Source: Massilia kyonggiensis (GTDB lineage: Bacteria; Pseudomonadota; Gammaproteobacteria; Burkholderiales; Burkholderiaceae_D). Taken from it: a DNA stretch of 64,000 nt. Positions 1-9,314 of the stretch are shown one piece after another. The stretch spans positions 186,001 to 250,000 of the forward strand of contig NZ_JANUGY010000007.1 in assembly GCF_024756235.1 (NCBI RefSeq), in the 5' to 3' direction. The notes beneath the pieces were generated by a model, which saw nothing but the letters and a program-made list of their open reading frames with translations, was not told where the DNA came from and ran no database searches. Both the position numbers and the translations under genes were made by a program. Positions within the stretch are counted from its first letter, which is position 1. Each line of letters begins with the position of its first letter.

Positions 1-117
1 CTGGCCGTGGTCGTCATGAACCGCAGCGACCAGCCGCAGCGGTACCGGCTGTTCGTCGACCGGCAGGAGGTGACGGTCGAGATTCCGGCGCGGGCGCTGC
101 AGACCATCGTCGGCTGA
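1..117 (+). CDS. C-terminal end of a glycoside hydrolase family 30-type protein (5' truncated)
   Basis: Only the last 38 codons are in the window, in frame 1, ending at TGA 115-117. The peptide VVVMNRSDQPQRYRLFVD followed by PARALQTIV resembles the C-terminal beta-sandwich tail of GH30 glucosylceramidase-like glycosidases, where a short strand-rich segment ends in a conserved aliphatic stretch. The catalytic barrel lies off the window, so substrate and activity cannot be judged. A second, complete GH30-like gene is present at 35118-36608. The family call rests on a short segment and is tentative. Confidence 0.5.
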   Translation: MAVVVMNRSDQPQRYRLFVDRQEVTVEIPARALQTIVG

Positions 118-234
118 TTCATCCTCGTCGCATGACGCCACCTGCGCGGGTGTCGCCGCCAGCACGAAAGCCGCACTTCAGTTACATTGTGCGGCTATAC
201 CCTCTGTCTTAAGACCGGTTCACGCAGCCCGGCC

Positions 235-263
235 TTGAAAGTGGGGGTATATGCACTTACATT
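235..263 (+). promoter_or_regulatory. Probable sigma70 promoter for fusA
   Basis: TTGAAA at 235-240, a 17-base spacer, and TACATT at 258-263. Start of transcription would fall near 270, leaving about 20 bases of leader with the ribosome binding site AGGAGA at 280-285 before the ATG at 291. The rest of the gap 118-234 shows nothing else recognisable. Confidence 0.5.
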
Positions 264-290
264 GGCGTTCCGTATCCACAGGAGATAGTG

Positions 291-2395
<2,105 letters not shown>

Positions 2396-2399
<4 letters not shown>

Positions 2400-3226
2400 C
2401 GGCGCTCCCTATCCTCGGCCAGGGCACCTGGAACATGGGCGAGGATCCGTCCGCCCGCGCGGCCGAGGTGGCCGCGCTGCGGCTCGGCCTCGATCTCGGC
2501 ATGACGCTCATCGACACGGCCGAGATGTACGGCGAGGGCGGGGCGGAGGAAGTGGTCGGCGAAGCCATCGCCGGCCGCCGCGACGAGGTTGTCCTCGTCA
2601 GCAAGGTCTATCCGCACAACGCCTCGCGTGCGGGCGTGCGCGCCGCGTGCGAGCGCAGCCTGCGGCGTTTGCGTACCGACTATCTCGACCTCTACCTGCT
2701 GCACTGGCGCGGCGGCGTGCCGCTGGCGGAGACGCTGGAGGGATTCGAGCGCCTGCGCGACGAGGGCAAGATCCGCGCGTACGGCGTCTCGAATTTCGAC
2801 ACGGACGACATGCTGGAAGCGGCCGCGCTGCCGGGCGGCGCTGGCATCGCGGCGAACCAGGTGCTGTACAACCTCGTCAAGCGCGGCATCGAATGGGATC
2901 TGCTGCCGTGGTGCCGCGAGCGCGGCATCCCCGTGATGGCCTATTCGCCGCTGGAATCGACGCCGGCCGAGCAGCGCGCGCTGCTTGGTCGTCCGGAACT
3001 GGGCGAGGTGGCGCGCCGCCATGGCGTCACGCCGGCGCAGGTGGCGCTGGCGTGGCTGCTGCGCCAGGACGGCGTCGTGACGATCCCGAAGGCCGTGCAA
3101 CCGGCCCACGTGCGCGCCAACCGCGCCGCGCTGGACCTCGCGCCGCAACTTACGCCGGACGACCTGGCGCTGCTGGACGCGGGATGCCCGCCGCCGGGCC
3201 GGCGCCGCCCGCTGGCGATGCGTTGA
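2396..3226 (+). CDS. Aldo/keto reductase
   Basis: 276-residue NAD(P)H-dependent oxidoreductase of the AKR superfamily, a TIM barrel reducing aldehydes and ketones. The catalytic tetrad is visible: Asp40 in LIDTAEMYGEG, Tyr45 in the same segment, Lys70 in LVSKVY and His103 in LYLLHW. The cofactor-phosphate motif IPKAVQPAHVRAN sits near the C-terminus. The length suits the short bacterial AKR group resembling 2,5-diketo-D-gluconate reductases. The ATG overlaps the fusA stop (ATGA), so the two are probably co-transcribed. The physiological substrate cannot be read from sequence. Confidence 0.9.
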
Positions 3227-3233
3227 ACGCGGC

Positions 3234-4979
3234 TCAGTGCCGTGAAAGCCAGTCGACCAGGTCGGGCGAGGCGAGCGGACGGCTGAACAGATAGCCCTGT
3301 CCCTTGGCGCACGCCTGGGCGCGCACGGCGGCGGCCTGCGCCTCCGTCTCGATGCCTTCGGCCACCGTGCTCATGCCGAGGCTCTGAGCCACCTTCACCG
3401 TCGCCTCGATCAGCACGCGGTGGTGGTGGCTGGTGTCGGCCTGGCACACGAACGAGCGGTCGATCTTGACCGTGTCCACGGGCAGCTGGTGCAGGCTGGA
3501 GAGCGAGGAGTATCCCGTGCCGAAATCGTCCAGCGCCAGCGTGACGCCGACGGCCTTCAGTTCGTGCAGGCGCTGTTGCACCTGCTGGTCCTGCGCGGCC
3601 AGGCTCTCCGTCACTTCCAGCTGCAGCTGCTCCGGACGCATGCCGTTCTGCGCCAGCACGTCGCGCACGACGGCGGGCCAGCCCGGTTCCGCCAGCTGGG
3701 CACGGGACAGGTTCACGGCGAGGAGCCTGGGCGCGCGCTCGCCCAGGGCGGCCTGCCACGCGGCGAAATCGCGGCAGGCGCGGCGCAGCACGAAGTCGCC
3801 CAGTGCGCCGATGAGGCCCGATTCCTCCGCCACCTGGATGAATTCGATCGGGGGCACGACGCCGCGCACGGGATGGCGCCAGCGCACGAGCGCCTCGACG
3901 CCGGCGGCGACGTCGGTGGCGCCGTCTGCGCGCAGGCCGACGACGGGCTGGTAGACGACGAACAGCTGGTCGTCGACGAGGGCCTGGCGCAGGTCCGATT
4001 CGATGTCGGCGCGGCGCGCGGCCCGCTCGCGCATCGCCGTCTCGAACGCGACGCAGCGCGCGCCGCCCGCGCGCTTGGCTTCGACCATCGCGATGCTGGC
4101 GTCGCGCAGCATCCCGCCCGCCGCGGCGCCCGCGTCGGCGCTCCACACGAGGCCCATGCTCAGCCGGATCACCACGTCCTGGCCGTCCAGCGCAAGGGGG
4201 CGCGCCAGCGCGTCGAGCAGGCGCGTGGCCACCCGCTCGGCGTCGTCGCGGCTGCGCAGGCCGTCCAGCACGACCGCGAATTCGTCGGCGCCGGTGCGCG
4301 CCGCCATCTGGCCCGCGCCCGCAAGCGGATCGATGCGGTCGCTCGGCGGGCGGAGTGTCGCGCGGATGCGGTCGCCGATCTGCACGAGCAGGCGGTCGCC
4401 GGCCGCCTGGCCCAGCGCGTCGTTGACCTGGCGGAAGCGGTCGCAATTCATGAACAGCAGAGCGAAGCCGCCACCGTGGGCGGGCGCCGGCCGGTCCAGC
4501 ATCTGCTGCAACTGTTCGAGCACGGCTTCGCGGTTGGGCATGCGCGTGAGCGCGTCCGTGCGCGCCTGGCTGCGCAGGCGGCGCGCCAGCCGTTCGTGCT
4601 CGCGCTGCACGTCCGCGGTGGCGTCGGTCACGGTGGCCATCAGCCGCGTGCCGTCCAGTTTCAGGACGCTCAGCGACAGCACTTGCGGCCCGCCCGGCGC
4701 GGCCGCATTCCCCAGTTGCACGCGCAAGCCTTCGCACACGACGCCGGAAGGCGCCGCGAATGCCGCCGTCAGGTCGCGCAGCTGCGGCGCCACGCCGTGC
4801 AGCACCGTGAACAGGTTATCGAGGCTGCCGTCGCGCGCGAGCGGCATCAGGAGGCTGGACGACATCGGGTTCAGCATGTCGACCGTGCCGTCCAGGCCCG
4901 CCTGCACGAGGCCGATGGGCGCGCGGTAGAGAAACTGGACCAGCGCCTCGTAGGCGTCCACCTTGCTCGCGTCGTTCAT
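3234..4979 (-). CDS. PAS - degenerate GGDEF - EAL protein, probable c-di-GMP phosphodiesterase
   Basis: 581 residues, cytosolic, no membrane segment. An N-terminal PAS-like domain (about 1-125) is clearly related to that of the upstream cyclase. The GGDEF domain (about 135-310) has its signature altered to GADEF (230-234) and lacks the RxxD inhibitory site, so cyclase activity is doubtful. The EAL domain (about 325-575) keeps EAL (362-364), the EVTES glutamate, the DDFGTGYSSL loop (484 on), KIDRSF lysine (505) and VAEGIET, so it is probably an active phosphodiesterase hydrolysing c-di-GMP. The start was placed at the ATG that overlaps the preceding stop by 4 bases. Last gene of the pyp operon; its 3' end lies 7 bases from the convergent aldo/keto reductase gene. 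Confidence 0.93.
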   Translation of the reverse strand: MNDASKVDAYEALVQFLYRAPIGLVQAGLDGTVDMLNPMSSSLLMPLARDGSLDNLFTVLHGVAPQLRDLTAAFAAPSGVVCEGLRVQLGNAAAPGGPQVLSLSVLKLDGTRLMATVTDATADVQREHERLARRLRSQARTDALTRMPNREAVLEQLQQMLDRPAPAHGGGFALLFMNCDRFRQVNDALGQAAGDRLLVQIGDRIRATLRPPSDRIDPLAGAGQMAARTGADEFAVVLDGLRSRDDAERVATRLLDALARPLALDGQDVVIRLSMGLVWSADAGAAAGGMLRDASIAMVEAKRAGGARCVAFETAMRERAARRADIESDLRQALVDDQLFVVYQPVVGLRADGATDVAAGVEALVRWRHPVRGVVPPIEFIQVAEESGLIGALGDFVLRRACRDFAAWQAALGERAPRLLAVNLSRAQLAEPGWPAVVRDVLAQNGMRPEQLQLEVTESLAAQDQQVQQRLHELKAVGVTLALDDFGTGYSSLSSLHQLPVDTVKIDRSFVCQADTSHHHRVLIEATVKVAQSLGMSTVAEGIETEAQAAAVRAQACAKGQGYLFSRPLASPDLVDWLSRH

Positions 4980-6310
4980 CGTTTCGCCTCGCCATCCAGG
5001 GCCGGGCGCCACCGTTCGACGCGGTCGCGGCCCGCCGCCTTCGCGGCGTACAGGGCCCGGTCGGCGCGTTTCATCAGGCCGTCCAGTCCGAGCGCCTCGC
5101 CGTCGCACACGGCGACGCCGGCGCTGATCGTGCAGGCGATGAGTGCGCCGTCGTACGCGACGGGCCGGCCGGCGACGAGGCCGCGCACCCGTTCGGCCAC
5201 GGCGACGGCGGCATCCAGGTCCGTCGACGGCAGCAGCACGGCGAACTCCTCGCCGCCCACGCGCGCGACGACGTCGACCTGGCGGAACGTGGCCGCCAGC
5301 AGCTGCCCCAGGTGGCGCAGCACGGCATCGCCGCCGGCGTGGCCATGGCGGTCGTTGATGCGCTTGAAGTGGTCGGCGTCGACGAGGACGAGGGCCGTGG
5401 GCCGCGGCGCGCGCCGGTTGCGGTTCAGTTCCAGCTCGCCCGCCTCGAAGAACGCGCGGCGGTTGGCGACGCCCGTCAGGTGGTCGCAGAACAGCGACTT
5501 GCGACGCGCATCGATCGCCTCGCGCTTGTCGCTGACGTCGCGCAGCACGAGGCAGTACGCGGGCTCGCCCGGTTCGGCCAGCCCCGGCTCGCGGTCGGGC
5601 AGCGGCGAGATCATCGCGCTGGCCCAGAACTCGCTGCCGTCGGCGCGCACGCGCGGGCCTTCGTCCAGGCTCCAGCCGTTCTGGTCGGCCTCGCGCAGGC
5701 GGTCATGGGTGTGGTGGGGCGTCGTCGCGCCGTGCGGATAGAACACGGAATACGGCTGGCCGACGACGCCTTCGCCATGCCCGGTGACGCGCGCGATCGT
5801 CTCGTTCCACGCGCTGACGCGGCCCGCGCCGTCCAGGCCGACGAGGGCGTAATCGGTGATGCTCGTCAGGAGGGCGCCCAGCCACGCTTCGTTCTGGCGC
5901 AGCTGGCGGTCGCGCCGCACCTGTTCCGTGACGTCGGACAGCACGGCCATCAGCCGCGCCTCGTCCAGCTTCAGCAGGGTCAGCGACAGCACCTGCGGTC
6001 CGCGTTTCGGGCGGGCGTCGGCGCTGCCGAGCTGGATGTGCATGCCGTCGCAGACCATGCCGCTGGGCCGCGCGAACAGCGTGCACAGGTGGCGCAGCTC
6101 GGGCGCGACGCCGGCGAGCGCGTCGAACAGGTTGACCAGGTTGCCGTCGCGCTGCAGCGGCATCAGCAACTGCGCCGAGACGGGGTTGATCATGAGGATC
6201 TCGCCGTCGGCCGCCGTCTGCACGAGGCCGACGGGGGCCAGGTACAGGAACTGCATCAGCGCCTCGTGCTCGGCGGCGAGGCGGGCGTACGCGTCCGGAC
6301 CCGCCGTCAT
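4976..6310 (-). CDS. PAS-PAS-GGDEF diguanylate cyclase
   Basis: 444 residues, cytosolic. PAS-like domain 1 covers about 10-125, a second PAS about 140-265 with its PAC tail, and GGDEF about 275-435. The active-site motif is GGEEF (352-356), preceded at the canonical five-residue distance by the inhibitory-site motif RQVD (343-346), so it should make c-di-GMP from GTP with product feedback. The ATG overlaps the pyp stop by 4 bases and its own stop overlaps the next start by 4 bases: three coupled genes. PAS1 is paralogous to the PAS domain of the downstream phosphodiesterase (shared pattern FLY.AP.GLVQ, LLMPL.RDG.L, GPQVLSL), suggesting both enzymes sense or bind the same input. Confidence 0.95.
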   Translation of the reverse strand: MTAGPDAYARLAAEHEALMQFLYLAPVGLVQTAADGEILMINPVSAQLLMPLQRDGNLVNLFDALAGVAPELRHLCTLFARPSGMVCDGMHIQLGSADARPKRGPQVLSLTLLKLDEARLMAVLSDVTEQVRRDRQLRQNEAWLGALLTSITDYALVGLDGAGRVSAWNETIARVTGHGEGVVGQPYSVFYPHGATTPHHTHDRLREADQNGWSLDEGPRVRADGSEFWASAMISPLPDREPGLAEPGEPAYCLVLRDVSDKREAIDARRKSLFCDHLTGVANRRAFFEAGELELNRNRRAPRPTALVLVDADHFKRINDRHGHAGGDAVLRHLGQLLAATFRQVDVVARVGGEEFAVLLPSTDLDAAVAVAERVRGLVAGRPVAYDGALIACTISAGVAVCDGEALGLDGLMKRADRALYAAKAAGRDRVERWRPALDGEAKR

Positions 6311-6696
6311 GCTTTGCGCTGGACGAGCACGTAGCGCACGGGCGTATCCGGCGCGGCCAGCAGGCGCAGTGCGACTTTCACGGGGCGCATGCGCAGGGTC
6401 AGCACGTAGTCGATTGTGTCGTCGAGCGCCGTGCCGTCGTCCTGGGCATCCTCGAAGCGTTGCGCCACCATGAAATTGTTGAGGCAGGGCGCGACGTTCG
6501 TGAACAGGCGCTGGCCCAGCACGCGCGGCGCCGTGAGGCCGGCCGCTTCCGATTCCGTGCGGTTGTACCGGCACACGTTGGTGTCGTCATCGAAGCCGAT
6601 GACGCCGAAATCGAGGCGGTCGAGCTCGTCCTCGGCCAGTTGCGCGAGGCGCGTGTGCAGGTCCGGGGTGGCGAAGGACAGGTCGGCGGCGGTCAT
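6307..6696 (-). CDS. pyp: Photoactive yellow protein (blue-light photoreceptor)
   Basis: 129-residue single-PAS protein aligning over its whole length with Halorhodospira PYP (125 residues). Key positions match: Tyr44 and Glu48 (PYP Tyr42, Glu46, the hydrogen-bond pair on the chromophore phenolate), Cys71 inside NVAPC (PYP Cys69, the thioester anchor of p-coumarate), the Tyr at 97 and Met103 (PYP Tyr94, Met100). Thr50 and Arg52 of PYP are Ala52 and Leu54 here, which should tune colour and photocycle kinetics. The ATG at 6696 has GGAG 6 bases upstream; the earlier in-frame ATG at 6747 lies upstream of the likely -10 box and is rejected. Its stop is fused (ATGA) to a diguanylate cyclase, and a chromophore ligase is divergent. 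Function as a photoreceptor is inferred from residues plus neighbourhood. Confidence 0.9.
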   Translation of the reverse strand: MTAADLSFATPDLHTRLAQLAEDELDRLDFGVIGFDDDTNVCRYNRTESEAAGLTAPRVLGQRLFTNVAPCLNNFMVAQRFEDAQDDGTALDDTIDYVLTLRMRPVKVALRLLAAPDTPVRYVLVQRKA

Positions 6697-6734
6697 GGGC
6701 AGCTCCAGCGGAAGGTCGTGTTGCAGTAAAGAAA

Positions 6735-6766
6735 GGTATAGTGACATGGTGCCATGTCTCTGTCAA
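6735..6766 (-). promoter_or_regulatory. Probable pyp operon promoter with 20-base spacer
   Basis: On the minus strand TTGACA (complement of 6761-6766, a perfect -35) is separated by exactly 20 bases from TATACC (complement of 6735-6740). A 19-20 base spacer with a dyad between the boxes is the classical layout of promoters activated by MerR-family regulators, which untwist the spacer DNA. Transcription would start near 6728, leaving about 30 bases before the pyp ATG. Confidence 0.6.
6743..6758. promoter_or_regulatory. Palindromic operator candidate within the pyp promoter spacer
   Basis: GACATGG-TG-CCATGTC is a perfect inverted repeat with 7-base arms and a 2-base centre, sitting centrally (bases 3-18) in the 20-base spacer of the pyp promoter. 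The position suggests a dimeric regulator, most simply a MerR-type activator. No such regulator gene is in the window. Confidence 0.55.
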
Positions 6767-6780
6767 ACCTGGTGTGCGCA

Positions 6781-6791
6781 AATGTCACATT
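6781..6791. promoter_or_regulatory. Second small palindrome between the divergent pyp and pcl promoters
   Basis: AATGT-C-ACATT, 5-base arms around one base, lies between the two outward-facing -35 boxes. It shares the TGTCA/TGACA pentamer found also at 6742, 6761 and 6810, so it may be a second site for the same or another factor. Weak on its own. Confidence 0.3.
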
Positions 6792-6808
6792 GGCGCGTCC
6801 GTACGCAT

Positions 6809-6837
6809 TTGACAGCGGCACGCGGGCCCCTCATAGT
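6809..6837 (+). promoter_or_regulatory. Probable sigma70 promoter for the coumarate ligase gene
   Basis: Perfect TTGACA at 6809-6814, a 17-base spacer, and CATAGT at 6832-6837. Transcription would begin near 6844, just ahead of the ATG at 6865, which supports that start over the in-frame ATG at 6754 that lies upstream of the promoter. Confidence 0.6.
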
Positions 6838-6864
6838 CTGCCCGCCTCATCGACAACACACATC

Positions 6865-8229
6865 ATGCCGGGACGATCACATTCTGCCTCAAGTGGGACC
6901 AGGCGCGGCGCCAGCCCGGACGGGTGGTGGACGCGAGGCGACGCGTTGCGCCGCGTCGTCACGGACCTGCTCGCCGCCGAACTGGCGCAGATGCGCCCCG
7001 GCCGTGCGCCGTCGCCGCTGCCGTTCCCGTGGCCGTCCGACACCGAATTCGTGCGCGACCTGGGCGTCGATTCGCTGGAGCTGATGGGCCTGGGCACGGC
7101 ACTGGCCGAGGCATTGCACCTGCAGCGCGGCGGTATCGACGAGCAGTTGCTGGCCCGGCCATGCGTCGGCGACTGGATCGCGAGCGCGCGGGCTGGCCTG
7201 GAAGCGGGCGTGCGGGCCGGCGCGGATGGCGACGCGCCCGCGCTGACGTTCCGCACGTCGGGCAGCAGCGGCAGCCCGAAGCGGTGCACGCACGCGCTCG
7301 CCACGCTGGCGCAGGAGGTGGCCGCGCTGGCGGCGCTCGTGCCGGGCCGCCGCCGCATCCTGAGTGCCGTGCCCAGTCACCATATCTACGGCTTCCTGTT
7401 CACGGTGCTGTTGCCGTGCACACTCCCGAGGGCGAACAATGTCGCGGCGGGCGATCCGTTCGACGCGGTCGAGCCTGTCGACGCGGTCGCACCTGCCGAC
7501 GCGGTCGACCCGCTGGAGGTGATCGACGTGCGCCGGGCTGGGCCGGCCGCGCTGGCCGGCCTGGTGCGCCCCGGCGACCTCGTCGTGGCACACCCCGCCT
7601 GGTGGGAAGCCGCCGCACGGGTCATGCCGGCATTCGACGCCGATATCGTCGGCGTGACGTCCACCGCGCCTTGTCCGGACGCGCTCGCCGACACGCTGGC
7701 CGCCGCCGGCCTGCGCCTGCTGCAGGTTTATGGCAGCTCGGAAACGGCAGGCGTCGGGTGGCGCGACCGGGCCGGTGCCCCGTTCACCCTGCTGCCGTAC
7801 TGGGCCCGCACGGATGACGCCGCCAGCCTGGCGCGCATGCTGCCGGACGGGACGACGCGGCGCTATCCGCTGCAAGACCGCCTCGACTGGGCCGACGGGA
7901 CGCGCTTCCTGCCCGCGGGACGCGTCGACGATGCGGTACAGGTCGGCGGCATGAACGTGTTCCCGGCCTATGTGGCGGACGTGCTGGCGCTGCATCCGCA
8001 CGTGCGGGAAGCCGCGGTGCGGCTGATGCGGCCCGACGAGGGCCGGCGCCTGAAGGCCTTCGTCGTGGCGGAGCCGGGTGTGGACGTCGATGCCCTGCGC
8101 GTGGAATTGCCCGGCTGGATCGCGGAACGGCTGACCGCGCCGGAGCGGCCCGTCGCGTGGACGTTCGGAGCGCGCCTGCCGCGCCAGGCCAGCGGCAAGC
8201 CGGCGGACTGGATCATCGACGCGGAATGA
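6865..8229 (+). CDS. pcl: 4-coumarate--CoA ligase of the PYP-activation family
   Basis: 454-residue ANL-superfamily adenylate-forming enzyme. The ATP-binding loop TSGSSGSPK, the YGSSETAG motif, the hinge segment GRVDDAVQVGG and the C-terminal catalytic lysine in QASGKPADW are all present. At this length it is shorter than plant-type 4CL enzymes (about 540) and fits the compact ligases that convert p-coumarate to p-coumaroyl-CoA for thioester loading of PYP. Its position divergent from a PYP with intact chromophore residues strongly supports this. The start at 6865 has no clear Shine-Dalgarno but is the first after the promoter. An in-frame three-copy 18-base repeat lies at 7462-7515. The tyrosine ammonia-lyase that would make p-coumarate is not in the window. 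Confidence 0.85.
   Translation: MPGRSHSASSGTRRGASPDGWWTRGDALRRVVTDLLAAELAQMRPGRAPSPLPFPWPSDTEFVRDLGVDSLELMGLGTALAEALHLQRGGIDEQLLARPCVGDWIASARAGLEAGVRAGADGDAPALTFRTSGSSGSPKRCTHALATLAQEVAALAALVPGRRRILSAVPSHHIYGFLFTVLLPCTLPRANNVAAGDPFDAVEPVDAVAPADAVDPLEVIDVRRAGPAALAGLVRPGDLVVAHPAWWEAAARVMPAFDADIVGVTSTAPCPDALADTLAAAGLRLLQVYGSSETAGVGWRDRAGAPFTLLPYWARTDDAASLARMLPDGTTRRYPLQDRLDWADGTRFLPAGRVDDAVQVGGMNVFPAYVADVLALHPHVREAAVRLMRPDEGRRLKAFVVAEPGVDVDALRVELPGWIAERLTAPERPVAWTFGARLPRQASGKPADWIIDAE
7462..7515 (+). repeat. Three-copy 18-base tandem repeat inside pcl
   Basis: Three consecutive 18-base units beginning GACGCGGTCG at 7462, 7480 and 7498 encode DAVEPV, DAVAPA and DAVDPL. The units are imperfect, so the expansion is not brand new. 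The insertion falls in a variable part of the ligase N-terminal domain, between the ATP loop and the YGSSE motif, probably a surface loop. Confidence 0.75.
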
Positions 8230-8250
8230 CCGTTGCAGCGCCGCCGCGCC

Positions 8251-8273
8251 CCGGCACGGCTTGATCGTGCCGG
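8251..8273 (+). terminator. GC-rich hairpin after pcl, possible terminator
   Basis: CCGGCACG, a 7-base loop, CGTGCCGG: a perfect 8-base-pair stem about 20 bases past the pcl stop. There is no T-run after it, so it is either a weak terminator or an mRNA-stabilising hairpin. Confidence 0.35.
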
Positions 8274-8364
8274 CATGGCGGCCGGGCGCACGGAATCTTG
8301 CGGCGCCGTTCCACTCGAACGTGGACGGCAGCCGGCCGCGCGGCGCACCAGCAGACCCGAGACC

Positions 8365-8733
8365 ATGAATATCGTGATCGAAGCCAAGGACATCGTCCTC
8401 GTCCTCGTGGGCGTGGCGGGCAGCGTGGTCGCGAGCTATATCTACCGGTATCTGGAAAGTGCCAGTTCCGCGTCGCAGGCGCTGGAACGGGACCTCGATG
8501 CCGCCGATCCGGCCGTGCGCGGCCGGGCCGTACGGTATTGCCTGCTGACGGCCGCGAAGTTCTTCGTGTTCGCGAAAATCTTTACCGTCGTGTCGGGCGG
8601 AGCGTGGATCTTCGGCAACGCCTTGTACGACCTCACGCTGCTCGTGCTGGGCGCGTCGTCGGTGATCGCGATCCTGCTGCTGTGGGGCGCGCTGCGCTGG
8701 CTCGTGCGCGCACAGAAGGGCAACGCCCGCTGA
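8365..8733 (+). CDS. Small membrane protein of unknown function
   Basis: 122 residues, not recognised. Hydrophobic stretches lie at about 8-28, 62-85 and 86-113, giving two to three membrane helices, with a charged segment (ESAS..QALERDLDAADPAVRGRA) between the first and second. The ATG at 8365 was chosen because the reading frame upstream is arginine-rich and lacks hydrophobic structure. It follows pcl on the same strand after a hairpin; whether it belongs to the light-sensing locus is unknown. The product probably sits in the inner membrane. Confidence 0.65.
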   Translation: MNIVIEAKDIVLVLVGVAGSVVASYIYRYLESASSASQALERDLDAADPAVRGRAVRYCLLTAAKFFVFAKIFTVVSGGAWIFGNALYDLTLLVLGASSVIAILLLWGALRWLVRAQKGNAR

Positions 8734-8762
8734 GGCATGCGCGGGTGCGGCCGCGTGCGGCG

Positions 8763-9212
8763 TCAGGACGCGGTCTGCGCGTCCGCCACCACCACCCGCA
8801 TGTAGGCGTCCAGGAATTCCTGCGGCATGCGGCGCGGCCGGCCGCTCGAGAGCTCGATGCACACGAGGTCCCAACGGCCGCGCAGCACTGTCGCGCCGTC
8901 GCGTTCGCGCACGAGCTGGAAGCGGCGTTCCATCGCCAGCTTGCCGTCGCCCGCGACGAGCCATGTGCCGAGCACGAGCGCTTCGCCGGCAAAGGTCGGC
9001 AACAGGTAATCGTACTCGCCGCGCCGGATGGCCATGGCGCGGTCGAGGCGCCGGTAGTCGTCCAGCGACAGGCCCAGCGCTTCCGAATGGGCCCAGCCGG
9101 CCTGTTCGCACCAGCGCACGTAGACGGCATTGTTGGTGTGGTTCAGCCCGTCGATGTCGGCCGGTTCGGGGACACGGGGCAGGGTGAACGGGTGCGGGTA
9201 ATCCCAGTGCAA
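8763..9212 (-). CDS. Hot-dog fold acyl-CoA thioesterase (YbgC / 4-hydroxybenzoyl-CoA type)
   Basis: 149 residues with the start used here. The motif DIDGLNHTNNAVYVRWCEQAG carries the N-H-T/V-N pattern and tyrosine of hot-dog thioesterases that hydrolyse acyl-CoA thioesters in the cytoplasm. A TTG at 9212 has GGAAGGA six bases upstream and gives the normal family length. An ATG at 9290 would add 26 unconserved, arginine-rich residues without a ribosome site, so TTG is preferred but not certain. It lies 102 bases downstream of the endonuclease gene, same strand. A role against coumaroyl-CoA is possible by proximity to pcl but has no direct support. Confidence 0.82.
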   Translation of the reverse strand: MHWDYPHPFTLPRVPEPADIDGLNHTNNAVYVRWCEQAGWAHSEALGLSLDDYRRLDRAMAIRRGEYDYLLPTFAGEALVLGTWLVAGDGKLAMERRFQLVRERDGATVLRGRWDLVCIELSSGRPRRMPQEFLDAYMRVVVADAQTAS

Positions 9213-9314
9213 GAAAAGTCCTTCCAGTTGCTGCGGGTGGATGCGCGCCGTGCGGGCGCGGGCCGTGCATTTTACGTCGGCGCACGGCATCCATGGTCTT
9301 TACGCATGCCGTTT

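Noticed and set aside
3420..5741. 773-codon rightward open frame opposite the c-di-GMP genes
   Set aside because: Antisense to intact GGDEF/EAL domains; composition typical of shadow frames.
6697..6747. Longer pyp starting at the ATG at 6747
   Set aside because: That ATG lies inside the promoter spacer, upstream of the -10 box, and the added residues have no counterpart in PYPs.
7462..7515. CRISPR-like repeat
   Set aside because: Units are contiguous 18-mers without spacers and stay in the reading frame of pcl.
8763..9212. Thioesterase as part of the PYP chromophore pathway
   Set aside because: Opposite strand, separated by another gene and belonging with the nuclease gene; PYP loading needs no thioesterase.
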